In this document: positions 36,383 to 46,072 of the stretch, one piece after another
Layout: each line of letters starts with the position of its first letter
Numbering within the stretch: position 1 is the stretch's first letter
Origin: Methylocaldum marinum
GTDB taxonomy: Bacteria; Pseudomonadota; Gammaproteobacteria; Methylococcales; Methylococcaceae
DNA: 64,000 nt
NCBI RefSeq assembly: GCF_003584645.1
Contig: NZ_AP017928.1
Location: forward strand, 5,283,501 to 5,347,500
Direction: 5' to 3'
The notes under the pieces: generated by a model
The model's input: only the letters and a program-made list of their open reading frames with translations
What the model was told of the DNA's origin: nothing
The model's database searches: none
Made by a program: the position numbers and the translations under genes

Positions 36383-37427
36383 CCTGATTAGCGATGAACT
36401 TCAGCTAAGCGAAGTTGCCACTCGGGGCGAGGTGGAGTGAATACGGCAGCGTGCGCTAGCCGGCGAAGCAGCGTTTTGAGATCGAAACGCCGATTGAAAC
36501 GGTATTGGAACTCGGCCAGATACCGCTTGGCGTATTTCTCGAATTTGAACGCGTGATAGGTACCGGAAATCGCGGTCTTCAGGTTACTCAACAACGTGTT
36601 AACCCAACGAAACTCAGGATGTTGTGCCGACTGCCGCCCAGAGCCCAGAATCAGGCATTCGTGGCGAGCGACGACGTGCTGCAAGCTCCGAAACCCGCTC
36701 AAACCATCGGTGAGTGCATAAGTCGACGGAGCTAAGGCGCGTTGAGCCCACTCCGCAATCGCCTGCTGGGTGAACGGCAGGGGATCGATACGCACAAATA
36801 ACGGACGTCCGTCATCCGTGGTTTGCACCGCCACCACGAAGGCGACTTTGTTTTCCGACCCTCGTCCCCGTTTCCCCGAGCGCTCACCGCCCAGGTAAGC
36901 ATCATCGATCTCGACCCGCCCGCTCAATTGCCGATCCGCCTCTCGCTCCGCCATCACCTGGATCAACTTGTGCTTTATCAGCCAGGCGGTGCGATAACAC
37001 ACTCCGAGATGACGCATCAACTCCAAGGCTGAGACATTGTTCTTGGCCTGGGTTAGGAGATACATCGCCAGAAACCAGGTGGTGAGCGGCAGCTTGGTCG
37101 CTTCGAAGAGCGTCCCGGCGGTTAACGTCGTTTGCTTTCGGCAGTGTCCGCATTGCCAGTAGGTTCGCTCATTTCGTTTGAATACCGTATGCCGTGCCTC
37201 GCCACAGGCTGGGCAACGGAAACCGTCCGGCCAACGCAGAGCTTGTAAGGCCGCTTCGCACTGTGCTTCGGTGCCGTATTGGGTCAGAAACTCGGCCAAC
37301 GACAATCCCTTTTGAAATTGCACTTGGTTCATTGACATGGGACACCTCTCTTGTGATCGATGTCCATAGTCTAAAGCCTATACTCGCTCACCACGTGAGC
37401 CTGTGCTGAACTTTCTCGCTAATCAGG
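36383..37427 (-). mobile_element. IS1595-family insertion sequence
   Basis: The element is 1045 bases, with terminal inverted repeats CCTGATTAGCGA... on both ends and an 8-base target duplication ATGTCTTG (36375-36382 and 37428-37435). It sits inside the second long RHS gene. Duplication length and transposase type agree. Confidence 0.93.
36388..37338 (-). CDS. IS1595-family transposase
   Basis: This 316-residue protein has an N-terminal zinc ribbon (CPACG and CGHCRKQTTLTAGTLFEATK), a helical region (LTQAKNNVSALELMRHLGVC) and the ISXO2-like DDE core (VEIDDAYLGGERSGKRGRGS, YALTDGLSGFRSL, NTLLSNLKTAISGTYHAF). It is intact and likely functional. It reads against the host RHS gene. Confidence 0.95.
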   Translation of the reverse strand: MSMNQVQFQKGLSLAEFLTQYGTEAQCEAALQALRWPDGFRCPACGEARHTVFKRNERTYWQCGHCRKQTTLTAGTLFEATKLPLTTWFLAMYLLTQAKNNVSALELMRHLGVCYRTAWLIKHKLIQVMAEREADRQLSGRVEIDDAYLGGERSGKRGRGSENKVAFVVAVQTTDDGRPLFVRIDPLPFTQQAIAEWAQRALAPSTYALTDGLSGFRSLQHVVARHECLILGSGRQSAQHPEFRWVNTLLSNLKTAISGTYHAFKFEKYAKRYLAEFQYRFNRRFDLKTLLRRLAHAAVFTPPRPEWQLRLAEVHR

Positions 37428-40400
37428 ATGTCTTGTGCATGGTCAGCGACGGCCCGGGGCGGTCGCTGGCGTTCACCTACACCTCAGGGCGCATCAGCCA
37501 GGTGACGGTGAAAGCCGCGGGCGGCAGCGTGCTCGCCACCCACCGGTACGGCTACGACGGCAACGGCCATCTGACGAGCTACCAGAGCCCCTTGGGCGTA
37601 GCGGGGCAGCACGGTGCCGTGACCTACGCCTACTACACCGCCGCCGACGGCCAGAATCTCGCTCATGCCCTGAAGACGTATACCCTGCCGGAAGGCGAAG
37701 GGATGCGCTTTGCCTATTACCTGGACGGGCGGGTGTTCCGCCATCAGCGCCACAAGCACGGCACCCTGCTGCCGGAAACCACCACCTTCCGTTACCAGGA
37801 TTTCCGCCGCGAGACGGTGACGGTCAACGAGCGCGGCTACGAGCGGCGGCATACCTTCGATGCCAACGGCAACCCGGTCCGGATCGTCGACGAAACCGGC
37901 GCGGCCTACACCTACGCTTACGATGCGGCGAACCCCTTCAACCGCCTCTCGGAGACCGATCCGGCCGGGCTGACCACGCACTACCAGTACGACGGCGTCG
38001 GCAACGTCACCCGGATCACCCAGCCTTCGGGCGCCACCACCGAGTACGCCGACTTTACCGCCTATCATGCGCCGCAGCGGATCAAGGACGCCCAAGGGAA
38101 TTGGACGCTCCTCAAATACGACGCCAAGGGCAATCTCACCGACGCGGTGCGCCTCAAGACCGGCCAGGTGCCGACGGCCGGCGTCACGCCCCCGGCCTCC
38201 GCCATCGCGAGTTGGACGAAATACGCGGACGACGGGAACTTCGGCCAGCCGACCCAGACCAAGGCCCTCCGCGACTTTACCGGCGCCAGCTTAGGGAGCT
38301 TCGCCGGCGGGGTCGGTCCCACCCTCACGACGAGCTACGACGCCCAAACCCTCTATCCGACCCAGCTCAGCCGGCTGGGCGACAAGACCGGCGACGGCCT
38401 GATCAACGGTTCGGACCCGGCCGATACTGCGAGCCTGGCGTTCGATGGGCTGGGTAGACCAACCCAAGGGATCGACGCCGACTGGCACCCGGTCCAGGTT
38501 GCCTACGATGCCGACGGCCGGGTCATCCAAGGCACCGATGCGATCGGGCAGCTTCGAACGTACCGCCACGACGGCGATGGCCGGCTCATCGATGCCGAGC
38601 TGAAACTCACCCAGGCTGGAAAGACCCGGCTCTGGGATTCCGCCACCCAGGTCTACGACGACGCAGGGCGCCTCGCGCAAACCCTCGATGCCGGCGGCTA
38701 CGCCACCTTGTACCGGTACGATGCGGCCGGGCACCTCACGCAGGTGACCGACCCCGATGCCTACAGCTTAAGCTTCGACTACGACCCCGTGGGCCGTTGG
38801 GTGCGCGCCTACGACAAGGCCGAACATGCGGTCCGCCGCACGCTGGATGCCGCCGGGCGGGTGAAAACGGTCACCGACCCCAACGGCCACGCGACCACTT
38901 ACACCTACTGGAACGCGGCCGGGGACGGCCGCCTGAAACAGGTGACCCGGCCGAAGGTCGGCAGCTTCACCGCCGGGAGGATCACCCAGTTCGACTACGA
39001 CGCCCTGGGCCGGGTGATCCGACTCACCGAGCAGCCCGCGGCCGGTTCGGGCGAAACCGCCCGCGATACCTTAAGGACCTACGATGCCCTGGGCCGCCTC
39101 GTCCGCGAAGCGGGTCCGGCGTATACCGACTCGGACCCCAATTCCGCCACCTTCGGCCAGACCATCCGCCCCGTCACCCGCTGGGTCTACGACAATTTAA
39201 GCCATCTCAAGGAAATCAAGGCCGGGCAGACCGCCGCGAACGGCGGCAGCAGCATCGACCCGGAGACCGGCGCCTCCGCCTCGGACACGGTGACCACCCA
39301 GGCGACCTACACCGTCGACGACTTCGGCCGGCGCTTGACCGAAACCGACGCCAAAGGCCACACCACCGCCTACACCTACGACCTTCACGGCAACGTCCTC
39401 ACCCGGCAGACGCCCAACGGTCATACCGTGACCTACGTCTGGGCTACCGGCCATCAGCTCCTGTCGGCGACGGCGGAAGACGGACGCCAGGTCCTCTACA
39501 CCCGGAACCCCCTGGGGCAGGTCATCCGCGCCGAAACCTGGAGCGCGGTGCCGAGCCAGCTGGAAGTCGCCTACGACTATACCTATGACGCCGCGCATCG
39601 GCTCGATCAGCTAACCGACAGCCGCGGGGTCAAGACCTTGAGCTACGCCTGGAGTCCCGGCGGCCTCTTGGACAGTCTGACCGACAGCGACGGCGGAGCC
39701 ACCCACACCCTCTATGATCCCGTCGGCCGCCTGATCGGCCTCTGGGCGCCCAACTTTGACACCTTCGGCCTCGCCTACGACGCCGGCGGCCGGCTGACCG
39801 AGCTGCGCTACCCGAACGGCGTCACCGAGACCCTCGCCTGGAACGCCGACGACAGCTTAAGCCGCATCAGTCACAAAAACGGGGTGGCGACCCTCGTCCA
39901 GAGCGCCTACACCTACGACGGCCTCGGCCGGCGGAAGACCCTCCAGGAGACGGTCTCGGGCCTGCCGACCCTGACCTATACCTACCAATACGATCCGCTC
40001 GACCGGCTCACTCAGGTCGACAACGGCACCGCGAGCCAGAAGCAAACTTATGCCTATGACATCTTCGGCAACCGGGTGCAACAACAGCTCGGCAACCCGG
40101 TCAGCCAGACCACAGCCTACCAGTACGACCCCGCCCAGCAGCTGACCGAGGTCCGAAACGGCAGCCTCACCGGCACCCTGCTCGAAGCCTATCTGTACGA
40201 TGCCAATGGCCAGCTCAGCCAAGCCTGCAAGGGGAGCGGCGTCACCCGGCCCAATGACCAAACCTGTGCCGGCACCAGCGTCACCCAGTACGCCTGGACC
40301 AGCTTCGACCGGCTGGGCCAGATCAGCGGCAGCACCAGCGCGAGCTTCCGCTACGATGACCAAGGAAGGCGCATCCGGAAGACCGAGGGCGGCGTCACCA

Positions 40401-40801
40401 CGAACTATCTCTACGACGGCCTGAATCTCTATGGCGAATATCCGGCCGGCAATTGGACCACGCCCACCGCGCTCTATGTTCAGGCCGGTCTCGATACGCC
40501 TTTGGCCCGCCTCACCGGCCCTGTGGGGAGCCCGAGCGCCGCGGCCGCCTACTACCATCCGGACGGCCTCGGCTCGGTCCTCGCCCTGACCAACGCCAGT
40601 GCAACCGTCACCGGCACCCAGCGGTTCGACGCCTTCGGTACGAAACTCGCCGGCAGCGGCACCGTGCCCCAGTACGGCTACACCGGCTGGGAGCCCGATG
40701 CCACGGGGCTGATCTACTACCGGGCGCGCTATTACGATCCGAGCGTCGGCCGCTTCACCGCTCGCGATCCGATCGGCTACCTGGATGGGCTCAACCGCTA
40801 T

Positions 40802-41090
40802 CGCTGCGAGACATGGAGCGAGTGAGCGAGCGAGTCGAGTAGTCCCCGGAAGCCCGAGCGCCGGGTGTGAGACCGAAGGTCGACGCGATAGCGGCGGTCG
40901 GAGGTCTCACACAAGGCATCGCGACCGGGCGTCGAGTCATCTGCGAGCGGTGTCCGGACCCCTTGTTGGGTCCGGACCAGACGAGCGGGGACGGCCGGGG
41001 CGCCGAAGGCAATAACTCGTCGCCAATTTTTTGCTCCTTTTGGTGACTTGGAGGTCCCAAAAGGTTTCGCAAAAAATGGCGACGCAATCG
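40802..41090 (+). repeat. Structured hairpin element, copy 2
   Basis: This 289-base non-coding insertion splits the RHS core exactly between CTCAACCGCTAT and GCCTATGTGGGC, with no target duplication. It contains perfect stems GTGTGAGACC / GGTCTCACAC and GTCCGGACCC / GGGTCCGGAC. A terminal hairpin at 41018-41084 has arms CGTCGCCA / TGGCGACG, TTTTTTGC / GCAAAAAA and CCTTTTGG / CCAAAAGG. It is related to the element at 5590-5923 through that end. Lack of duplication resembles IS200/IS605-type single-strand insertion. Confidence 0.75.
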
Positions 41091-41831
41091 GCCTATGTGG
41101 GCAACAATCCCATCAACTTCACCGATGCCGATGGGCTGCTGGCGCGGCAGGTGGGGACGTGGCTGGATACGAACGTAGGCAGTTACTATGGCAGCTCCAC
41201 AGGCTATTACGTGCCCGGTCCGATCCCGCAAGCCAACCTCGATCTAGGGGCCGCCTCGCTGACGGTCAATGGCGCGGCCAACCTGGTCAATTCAGTGGCC
41301 AACAGCGGCCTGAATCTCCTGGGTGCCGCGACTGCGCCTCTCGATCGTTACTCCGGGGAAATCAACACCCTGGCGACCTCGGGATTGGGTTCCCTCGGTC
41401 CTTACGGTCAAGTGGCAGGCGCCGCCCTCCTGGGCACGACTCGGGGATTGAGCGCAACGGCTGCATTGATACGGACGGAGACGATCACAAACACAGCAGC
41501 CAGAGCAGCGGAGCTTCGCAACGCAATTCCGGCAGCTCAGCAGAGTCGAATTACGATGGGAGTCGGTCTGGCCGAGGATGCTAGCGGCGCGACGCAAGTA
41601 CTCATTGGAACCAGTGAGCCACGAGGATACCTCCGGCCAGGCGTAACGCTAAATCCAGGCGAAACCCTTGTTCGTGGCAGTGGACATGCAGAAGCAAACA
41701 TAGTGAACTACGCTCAGGAGAACGGCCTCAACTTATTAGAAGTTGGAGCTACGAGACCAATTTGCCCGGCATGCGCTGCCGCTATTGAGGCCGCCGGAGC
41801 GAAACCAGTTACGCCGCTTAAAGTTCCATGA
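41031..41831 (+). CDS. RHS-derived deaminase toxin tip, now an independent frame
   Basis: The frame runs from within the hairpin element through the last part of the RHS core (AYVGNNPINFTDADGLL) into a specific tip. The last ~70 residues contain GSGHAEANIVNYAQENGLNL and RPICPACAAAIEAAGAKPVT, the HAE plus PCxxC-like zinc motif of the cytidine-deaminase superfamily found in toxin tips. It may modify nucleic acid bases in target cells. An ATG at 41076 lies in the 3' arm of the element's hairpin; 41031 is also possible. Both are created by the insertion, so this is a broken effector whose toxin might still be made in the cytoplasm. Confidence 0.78.
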   Translation: MLLLVTWRSQKVSQKMATQSAYVGNNPINFTDADGLLARQVGTWLDTNVGSYYGSSTGYYVPGPIPQANLDLGAASLTVNGAANLVNSVANSGLNLLGAATAPLDRYSGEINTLATSGLGSLGPYGQVAGAALLGTTRGLSATAALIRTETITNTAARAAELRNAIPAAQQSRITMGVGLAEDASGATQVLIGTSEPRGYLRPGVTLNPGETLVRGSGHAEANIVNYAQENGLNLLEVGATRPICPACAAAIEAAGAKPVTPLKVP

Positions 41832-42262
41832 TGACAACCCGCCTAAATACTATTAGTCCCGAATTAGCAGGGTCATTTGGAAAAGCAGATCCAGCTAAGC
41901 AGCGACGAGCTGTTGCCGTCGCTTGCGCCGTCGCTGTATCACGAGTTGGACTTGATGACGCAGATGTTAAGACCGCTATCGATTTTCTTCTGAGCGAGAA
42001 TCCTATAAGCCATACGTTGCGGTTAAAGATGGAAGCGCTTTCAGCAGATTTTGATAATCAATACTTCGCTTTAGAGGACGATGCAAATGAAACCTCGCAC
42101 AATGTGGCATTAGGGTTCTTTTCGAAAGCACGGGCTGCTTCCGCTGTAGCATTTGCCTTGTCTGAAAATCTATCTGAGTTGCATGAAGCGCTGTATGAAG
42201 CGATTTCCGCACTCGACGATCCAACCGAAATCACTGACATCGTAGCGAATATTTTGCGTTGA
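41828..42262 (+). CDS. Putative immunity protein for the deaminase toxin
   Basis: This 144-residue soluble protein overlaps the toxin stop (ATGA). It is mostly helical, with Ala-rich stretches (KQRRAVAVACAVAVSRVGLD), and I do not recognise its family. Its base composition is less GC-rich than the RHS core, as with other tip-immunity pairs here. Position and coupling are the only evidence for immunity function. Confidence 0.65.
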   Translation: MMTTRLNTISPELAGSFGKADPAKQRRAVAVACAVAVSRVGLDDADVKTAIDFLLSENPISHTLRLKMEALSADFDNQYFALEDDANETSHNVALGFFSKARAASAVAFALSENLSELHEALYEAISALDDPTEITDIVANILR

Positions 42263-42265
42263 TAG

Positions 42266-42342
42266 GAGCGGGCTCAACCGCTATGCCTACGTCGGCAACA
42301 ATCCGGTGAATTTCACCGATCCCAACGGACTGGTCAGGTGGG
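42266..42342 (+). pseudogene. RHS core end scrap
   Basis: Directly after the immunity gene, about 75 bases encode GLNRYAYVGNNPVNFTDPNG, the end of an RHS core. It shows that another tip cassette once began here. An IS66 remnant follows immediately and may have removed it. Confidence 0.8.
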
Positions 42343-42352
42343 TGGCGGGTTC

Positions 42353-43153
42353 CTATTTTGGCCCGCCTTTCTGCCCCGGCGCCTTGGGCCGCTCGGGGAA
42401 GATAGACAAGCCGAGCGTAACCCACCGGTCATAGTCGGCCAGGAGACGATCACGCGTTGCTGTATCCACCGCGCTCCGCCCTTCAGCGCGGGCCGCCTCT
42501 ACCGCCTTCTTGCCGTCCACCAAGATTTCCCGGAGCCGCACCGGCCAGCGGTGTCCACGGGGCGCTTCCTCGAAATAGCGCAACTCCCGCAACAGGTGAG
42601 CGCTACACAGGCTATGGGTCACCTGCGTGAAGTGGAAATAGGGCGCCCAAGGATCATGGACCGCATACCCCATGAATTTGGGCAGGATCCCCGCCGCCTG
42701 CCCGACCCAGTTCTGGATCGTGCCGTCGGACGGTCGCACCCCATACTGATCGGCGAGGATCTCCGCGGTCCGCCCCAAGGCCACAAAGTGCCCATCCACC
42801 AGAGCCACCGCGTAGGCTTTCAGACGCGGGCCGTAGCTCACATGTGGCGTGACGCCGAACGGAAACACGCCCCGATGCACGCACCCGCACGCGCAGGTCA
42901 CAATCCGCTGCCGGTATTCGATCACCTCGGCCTTGGGTTCGGGAATCTCGATCTGCTGCCGCCGCTCGCCCAGCCTCCCCGGTTGATCCGCCAACGACAG
43001 ACCGCAGCCACACGTGCCCAAGGGGCTTATCTCCCGCGCCGCATCGGGCGTTTCCGTCCACGCCCGCGTGATACCGACATGCCCCGGCTGTCCGCCATTC
43101 GACCTGGACCCGGGCTGGCGCGGCTCCGCCGCTTGCCGATTCAGCCCGTCCGC
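42353..43153 (-). pseudogene. IS66-family transposase remnant with internal deletion
   Basis: The frame carries IS66 TnpC parts: DGLNRQAAEP and GGQPGHVG, a zinc-binding region (GTCGCGLSLAD and TCACGCVH), the HTH-proximal VRPSDGTIQNWVGQAAG, then at once GILPKFMGYAVHDPWAPYFH and SLCSAHLLRELRYF. The segment normally between AA and GILPxFxG, which holds the first catalytic Asp and the WLHV strand, is missing. The N-terminus is also truncated. It cannot be an active transposase. Confidence 0.8.
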
Positions 43154-43228
43154 AGTCAATATGAACCGGGCTGCGAACAGGCTATTCAGTCCATACATTC
43201 GAAGTGCCAAACAAAACGTGTATCCGCC

Positions 43229-44155
43229 ATGCCGACACCCTTGAATGAAGTTCTGCGTCCTGCGGCCATCATCGAAGCTCCGCGTCTCTCGCGAAGACTC
43301 GGGGCAACCCTTACCTTAGTCAGCGAAACCTTCCAGCGCACGGGCAGCTTTAAGTTTCGTGCCGCCTACCACCTGGCCTCGAAAGTGCCGCAACGGCACA
43401 TCATTACCGCGTCGTCGGGCAATTTCGGACAGGCCTTGGCCTATGCCTGCCGGCTGCTTGGAAAATCCTGCCGGGTGGTCATGCCAAAGACTTCGGCGCG
43501 AGTCAAAGTGGACGCTGTGCGGGAATACGGCGGTATCGTCGAGGAGGTGGACATCGCCGTGAAAAGCCGGGCCGAGCGCGTGGCGGAACTTGCTGCCGAG
43601 CATCCCGACGCCTATATCGCCAGCGCCTATGACGATCCGTGGGTCATCGAAGGCAATGCCAGCCTGGGGGAGGAGATCGCCGCATTACACAGCAACTTCG
43701 AAGTCGTCATCGCCCCTGTCGGCGGCGGCGGTCTCACGGCCGGGCTCGTCACGGGACTGCGTCGGGCCGGAAGCGCGACGCCCGTCATTGGCGCGGAACC
43801 GTTGCTGGGCAACGATGCCGCGCGCTCCCTGAAAGCCGGCCGGATCGTCGCCAACCCATCCGAACCGCAAACGCTTGCCGACGGCGCACGCACCGTAAGC
43901 CTGGGCCGGCATAACTGGGAAATTTTGCACACAGGGCTTTCCGGCATTGTCGAGGTGCCGGAAGCCATGATCGCCGAAGGAGTCAGGCTGTTGTTCGAAC
44001 TGGCCAACCTCAAGGCTGAACCCACCGGCGCCTTGGGCGTAGCCGCCCTCCTGACCGAGCCGGAACGGTTCCGCGGGCGGTCGGTGTGTTGTGTCATCAG
44101 CGGCGGAAACGTGGATCCGGAAATTTACCGGAAGTTGCTGGCCGTCGTGGGATAA
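43229..44155 (+). CDS. PLP-dependent threonine/serine dehydratase-like enzyme
   Basis: This 308-residue fold-type II PLP enzyme has the Schiff-base lysine in TGSFKFRAAY (Lys42), SSGNFGQALAYA (phosphate/substrate loop), GGGGLTAG at about 165-172 and a C-terminal VISGGNVD. This fits catabolic threonine/serine dehydratase or serine racemase-type proteins. The ATG at 43229 gives a normal N-terminus; the frame stays open far upstream only because it runs antisense to the IS66 remnant. Its promoter may have been altered by that remnant. Substrate (Thr, Ser or a hydroxy-aspartate) cannot be fixed. Confidence 0.85.
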   Translation: MPTPLNEVLRPAAIIEAPRLSRRLGATLTLVSETFQRTGSFKFRAAYHLASKVPQRHIITASSGNFGQALAYACRLLGKSCRVVMPKTSARVKVDAVREYGGIVEEVDIAVKSRAERVAELAAEHPDAYIASAYDDPWVIEGNASLGEEIAALHSNFEVVIAPVGGGGLTAGLVTGLRRAGSATPVIGAEPLLGNDAARSLKAGRIVANPSEPQTLADGARTVSLGRHNWEILHTGLSGIVEVPEAMIAEGVRLLFELANLKAEPTGALGVAALLTEPERFRGRSVCCVISGGNVDPEIYRKLLAVVG

Positions 44156-44441
44156 AAGCCTATTCCCAGTAGGTTCCAAACACCTTTCGACAGGCCTGTC
44201 CTGATCCTGCCAACGTGCCCAGGGCGAACGGCATACTGAGATAGACTCTAACTAGGAGTGCACTTGCCGGACAGCGGAACAGGGTGATTGTGAAAGGGAA
44301 AAGCCCGCTTTCCTGGCGGCACGGCAGTGCCGTTGTACCCTCGCTTTTGAGTGCCGACACAAGGGCTTATGAGCCCCATTCTTGCGTCAAAGCGTTCTGC
44401 CGCGGATATTCCGTGGGAGAAAACTAAGGAAGCGTGCCGCC
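44156..44441. other. Intergenic region
   Basis: No gene is seen. A degenerate copy of the CCTTTCGACAGGCCTGTCCTG-type dispersed repeat is near 44185-44230. Confidence 0.4.
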
Positions 44442-44897
44442 TCAGCTGCCCAGCAGGAATTCATAAGCCCAGCGTAGCATCGACATCTCCGTCGGGTGGC
44501 GGCCATGTAGTTCACTGATCGAGTAGAATTGTCCGCCCTTGTCCCGCACTTCCGAGTGCGGTGCATCAAGGGTGGTGAAGCGCGCCAGATGGAGGTTGAC
44601 CATTGCCCGCGGAATTTCCGCGCGCCGCAGAAACTCCCGTTCCACCACGAGCATTCCTGGTTCGAAGCCCAACTCGGCATTGAGTCGCATGCCGAGGTTC
44701 AGCTGCTCTATGAGATCGATTCTTCCGGCCTGCGCAGCCTCGTCCTCGATTGGGCTGGACAGAAACGGGAGTGGCCGAGGACACAGGACGCTACCGGTTT
44801 CGTGGCACAAAAAAAGCAATCGGGCGCTGAGGGGTTGCAGGTGAAATAGCAGGAAGCGGGGCTCGGCGTCGGGGTTCATGAGGCTGATTTTCTTCAT
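44442..44897 (-). CDS. Hypothetical protein, about 151 aa
   Basis: I do not recognise this protein. From the ATG at 44897 it reads MKKISLMNPDAEPRFLLFHL and continues with a soluble alpha/beta-looking sequence ending EMSMLRWAYEFLLGS. An upstream in-frame ATG at 44969 would add a poorly conserved-looking extension. No signal peptide or membrane segment is clear. It is isolated, converging with the dehydratase gene. Confidence 0.5.
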   Translation of the reverse strand: MKKISLMNPDAEPRFLLFHLQPLSARLLFLCHETGSVLCPRPLPFLSSPIEDEAAQAGRIDLIEQLNLGMRLNAELGFEPGMLVVEREFLRRAEIPRAMVNLHLARFTTLDAPHSEVRDKGGQFYSISELHGRHPTEMSMLRWAYEFLLGS

Positions 44898-45367
44898 TCG
44901 GTATCTTTGCCGGGCGCTATGCCGGAGGAATAAATATCCGTCGGAGTGCAATAAATATACTGCCCGCAATCGGAGGCAAAAACTGACGGTGCAGATGCGT
45001 GTCTGCTTCAGGGCAAAACACTACAGCATTTGTTTAGAAACACAATATGTCCAATGGATCAGGCGACATTCCGAGATTGAAGTCGTTTCATTCAGTCTCA
45101 GATCACCGCATGGCTTGGCGTACCGCCCCAAACCAGGCGCGTGAATGCGCGCCGATCTTTGACATGGTGTGGACACCGGCTGAATAAGCCCGGGCAATTG
45201 TTTCATGCCACGGATCGATAGCTGCTTCAAGGTCGAGCCTCCGGTTCTTCGATGGAGGCTCTTATCTGACGACAGGCGCAGGCAACCCCATTGAAGGCAC
45301 AGAACCGGCAGCGAGTGACATGGTATCCGTTCAAAAAAGCTTGGGTGTGTGATATGCCGCATTATGC

Positions 45368-45383
45368 TGTGTCAAATGACACA
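45368..45383. promoter_or_regulatory. Palindrome TGTGTCA-AA-TGACACA
   Basis: A near-perfect 16-base inverted repeat lies about 165 bases before the small CxxHC gene, in an AT-rich promoter-like stretch (TTTTGATTTACAAAATTG). It looks like a dimeric regulator operator. The regulator is unknown. Confidence 0.45.
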
Positions 45384-45449
45384 ATTTTGATTTACAAAAT
45401 TGAAAACCCGTGTATTCTACGCAGCAGGGAAGCGATCTTTTCCATGGCT

Positions 45450-45487
45450 CCATAGGGGGAGTTGGTCCACACAGGACCTATGGTTTT
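45450..45487 (+). promoter_or_regulatory. Leader hairpin with T-run before the CxxHC gene
   Basis: CCATA and GGTCC pair with GGACC and TATGG around an ACACA loop, with a bulge on the left arm, and TTTT follows. It resembles an intrinsic terminator or attenuator in the 5' leader, 60 bases before the coding start. It could also be the terminator of a short leader RNA. Confidence 0.45.
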
Positions 45488-45546
45488 AGACGGCGGAGTT
45501 TAGGCGTGCTTTCCTGGACATTCAGTAACAATTCGATGAGGGAGAT

Positions 45547-45804
45547 ATGATGAAAAACACCAAATTGTTCAAGCTAATTGCATTGGTAGCGTCTTTGGGG
45601 CTTGTTAGCTTTCAAGTAGCGGCAGAGCCCCACTTTTGCGCCGCGCATTGTGCGAAGCACGGCGATACAAACGCCAAAATGTGCATGACCCACTGTTCGT
45701 CCGGTGTGGCCGAAGGACATGACTGTGCAGCACATTGCAAGAGTCTTCCTACGGATGATCAGGATCAGGCCTGCGCGATGCACTGTTCGGATACAAAGCA
45801 GTAA
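45547..45804 (+). CDS. Small secreted Cys/His-rich protein with four CxxHC motifs
   Basis: This 85-residue protein has a signal peptide (FKLIALVASLGLVSFQVAA). The mature part holds four CxxHC units: CAAHC, CMTHC, CAAHC and CAMHC. These do not have the CxxCH order of c-type haem sites; the spacing suggests metal (copper, zinc) or disulfide chemistry in the periplasm. A GAGGGAG ribosome site lies before ATG ATG. In a methanotroph copper handling is an attractive role, but this is inference. I know no named family for it. Confidence 0.75.
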   Translation: MMKNTKLFKLIALVASLGLVSFQVAAEPHFCAAHCAKHGDTNAKMCMTHCSSGVAEGHDCAAHCKSLPTDDQDQACAMHCSDTKQ

Positions 45805-46072
45805 CTATCGAAACTCCGCCCGGCAGTCTACGGACAGACTGTCGGACCTTGTTCTCGTTTCGGCAATTGCACAATTCGATATCCGGCGGAGGCCGGACTG
45901 AGGAACGAAATCCGGTGCAATGCCGGTTCCCAAAAGAGTTAGCTCACAAGGCTATACCGTCTCCATGCTGGAAATTTCAAATTCTGCCTCGTCTTCAAGA
46001 GGCGCGATTTCACTTCGTATAAAGACCGTTTAAGCGACCAATTAAATGTGAGAGTTGCCTCGCGAGTTCGCT

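Larger units (their letters stand above)
35684..40824 (+). pseudogene. Second long RHS gene, split by IS1595 and cut short by a hairpin element
   Basis: A new signal peptide (MLFFSRLALVFLLSLTLGLP) leads straight into YSLVNTSPVPVSYPRD, so this copy lacks the 920-residue toroid-proximal/transglutaminase-like part of the RHS protein at 19540. From there it is nearly identical to that protein for about 1300 residues. IS1595 interrupts it at 36382; with the IS and one 8-base duplication removed the frame reads CGNVLCMVSDGPGRS. The core ends early at YLDGLNRY, where the 289-base hairpin element inserts and adds CETWSE and a stop at 40824. Its deaminase tip is thus separated (see 41031). Confidence 0.88.

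Noticed and set aside
4852..42342. A T6SS structural locus
   Set aside because: Only an effector with PAAR and an Eag chaperone are present; no tss, hcp or vgrG genes were seen.
42338..43228. N-terminal extension of the PLP dehydratase through the IS66 remnant
   Set aside because: The extra 297 residues are antisense to IS66 TnpC and have no similarity to the enzyme family; ATG 43229 gives a normal length.
45598..45795. Multihaem c-type cytochrome
   Set aside because: The motifs are CxxHC, not CxxCH, so covalent haem sites are not formed by the standard rule.
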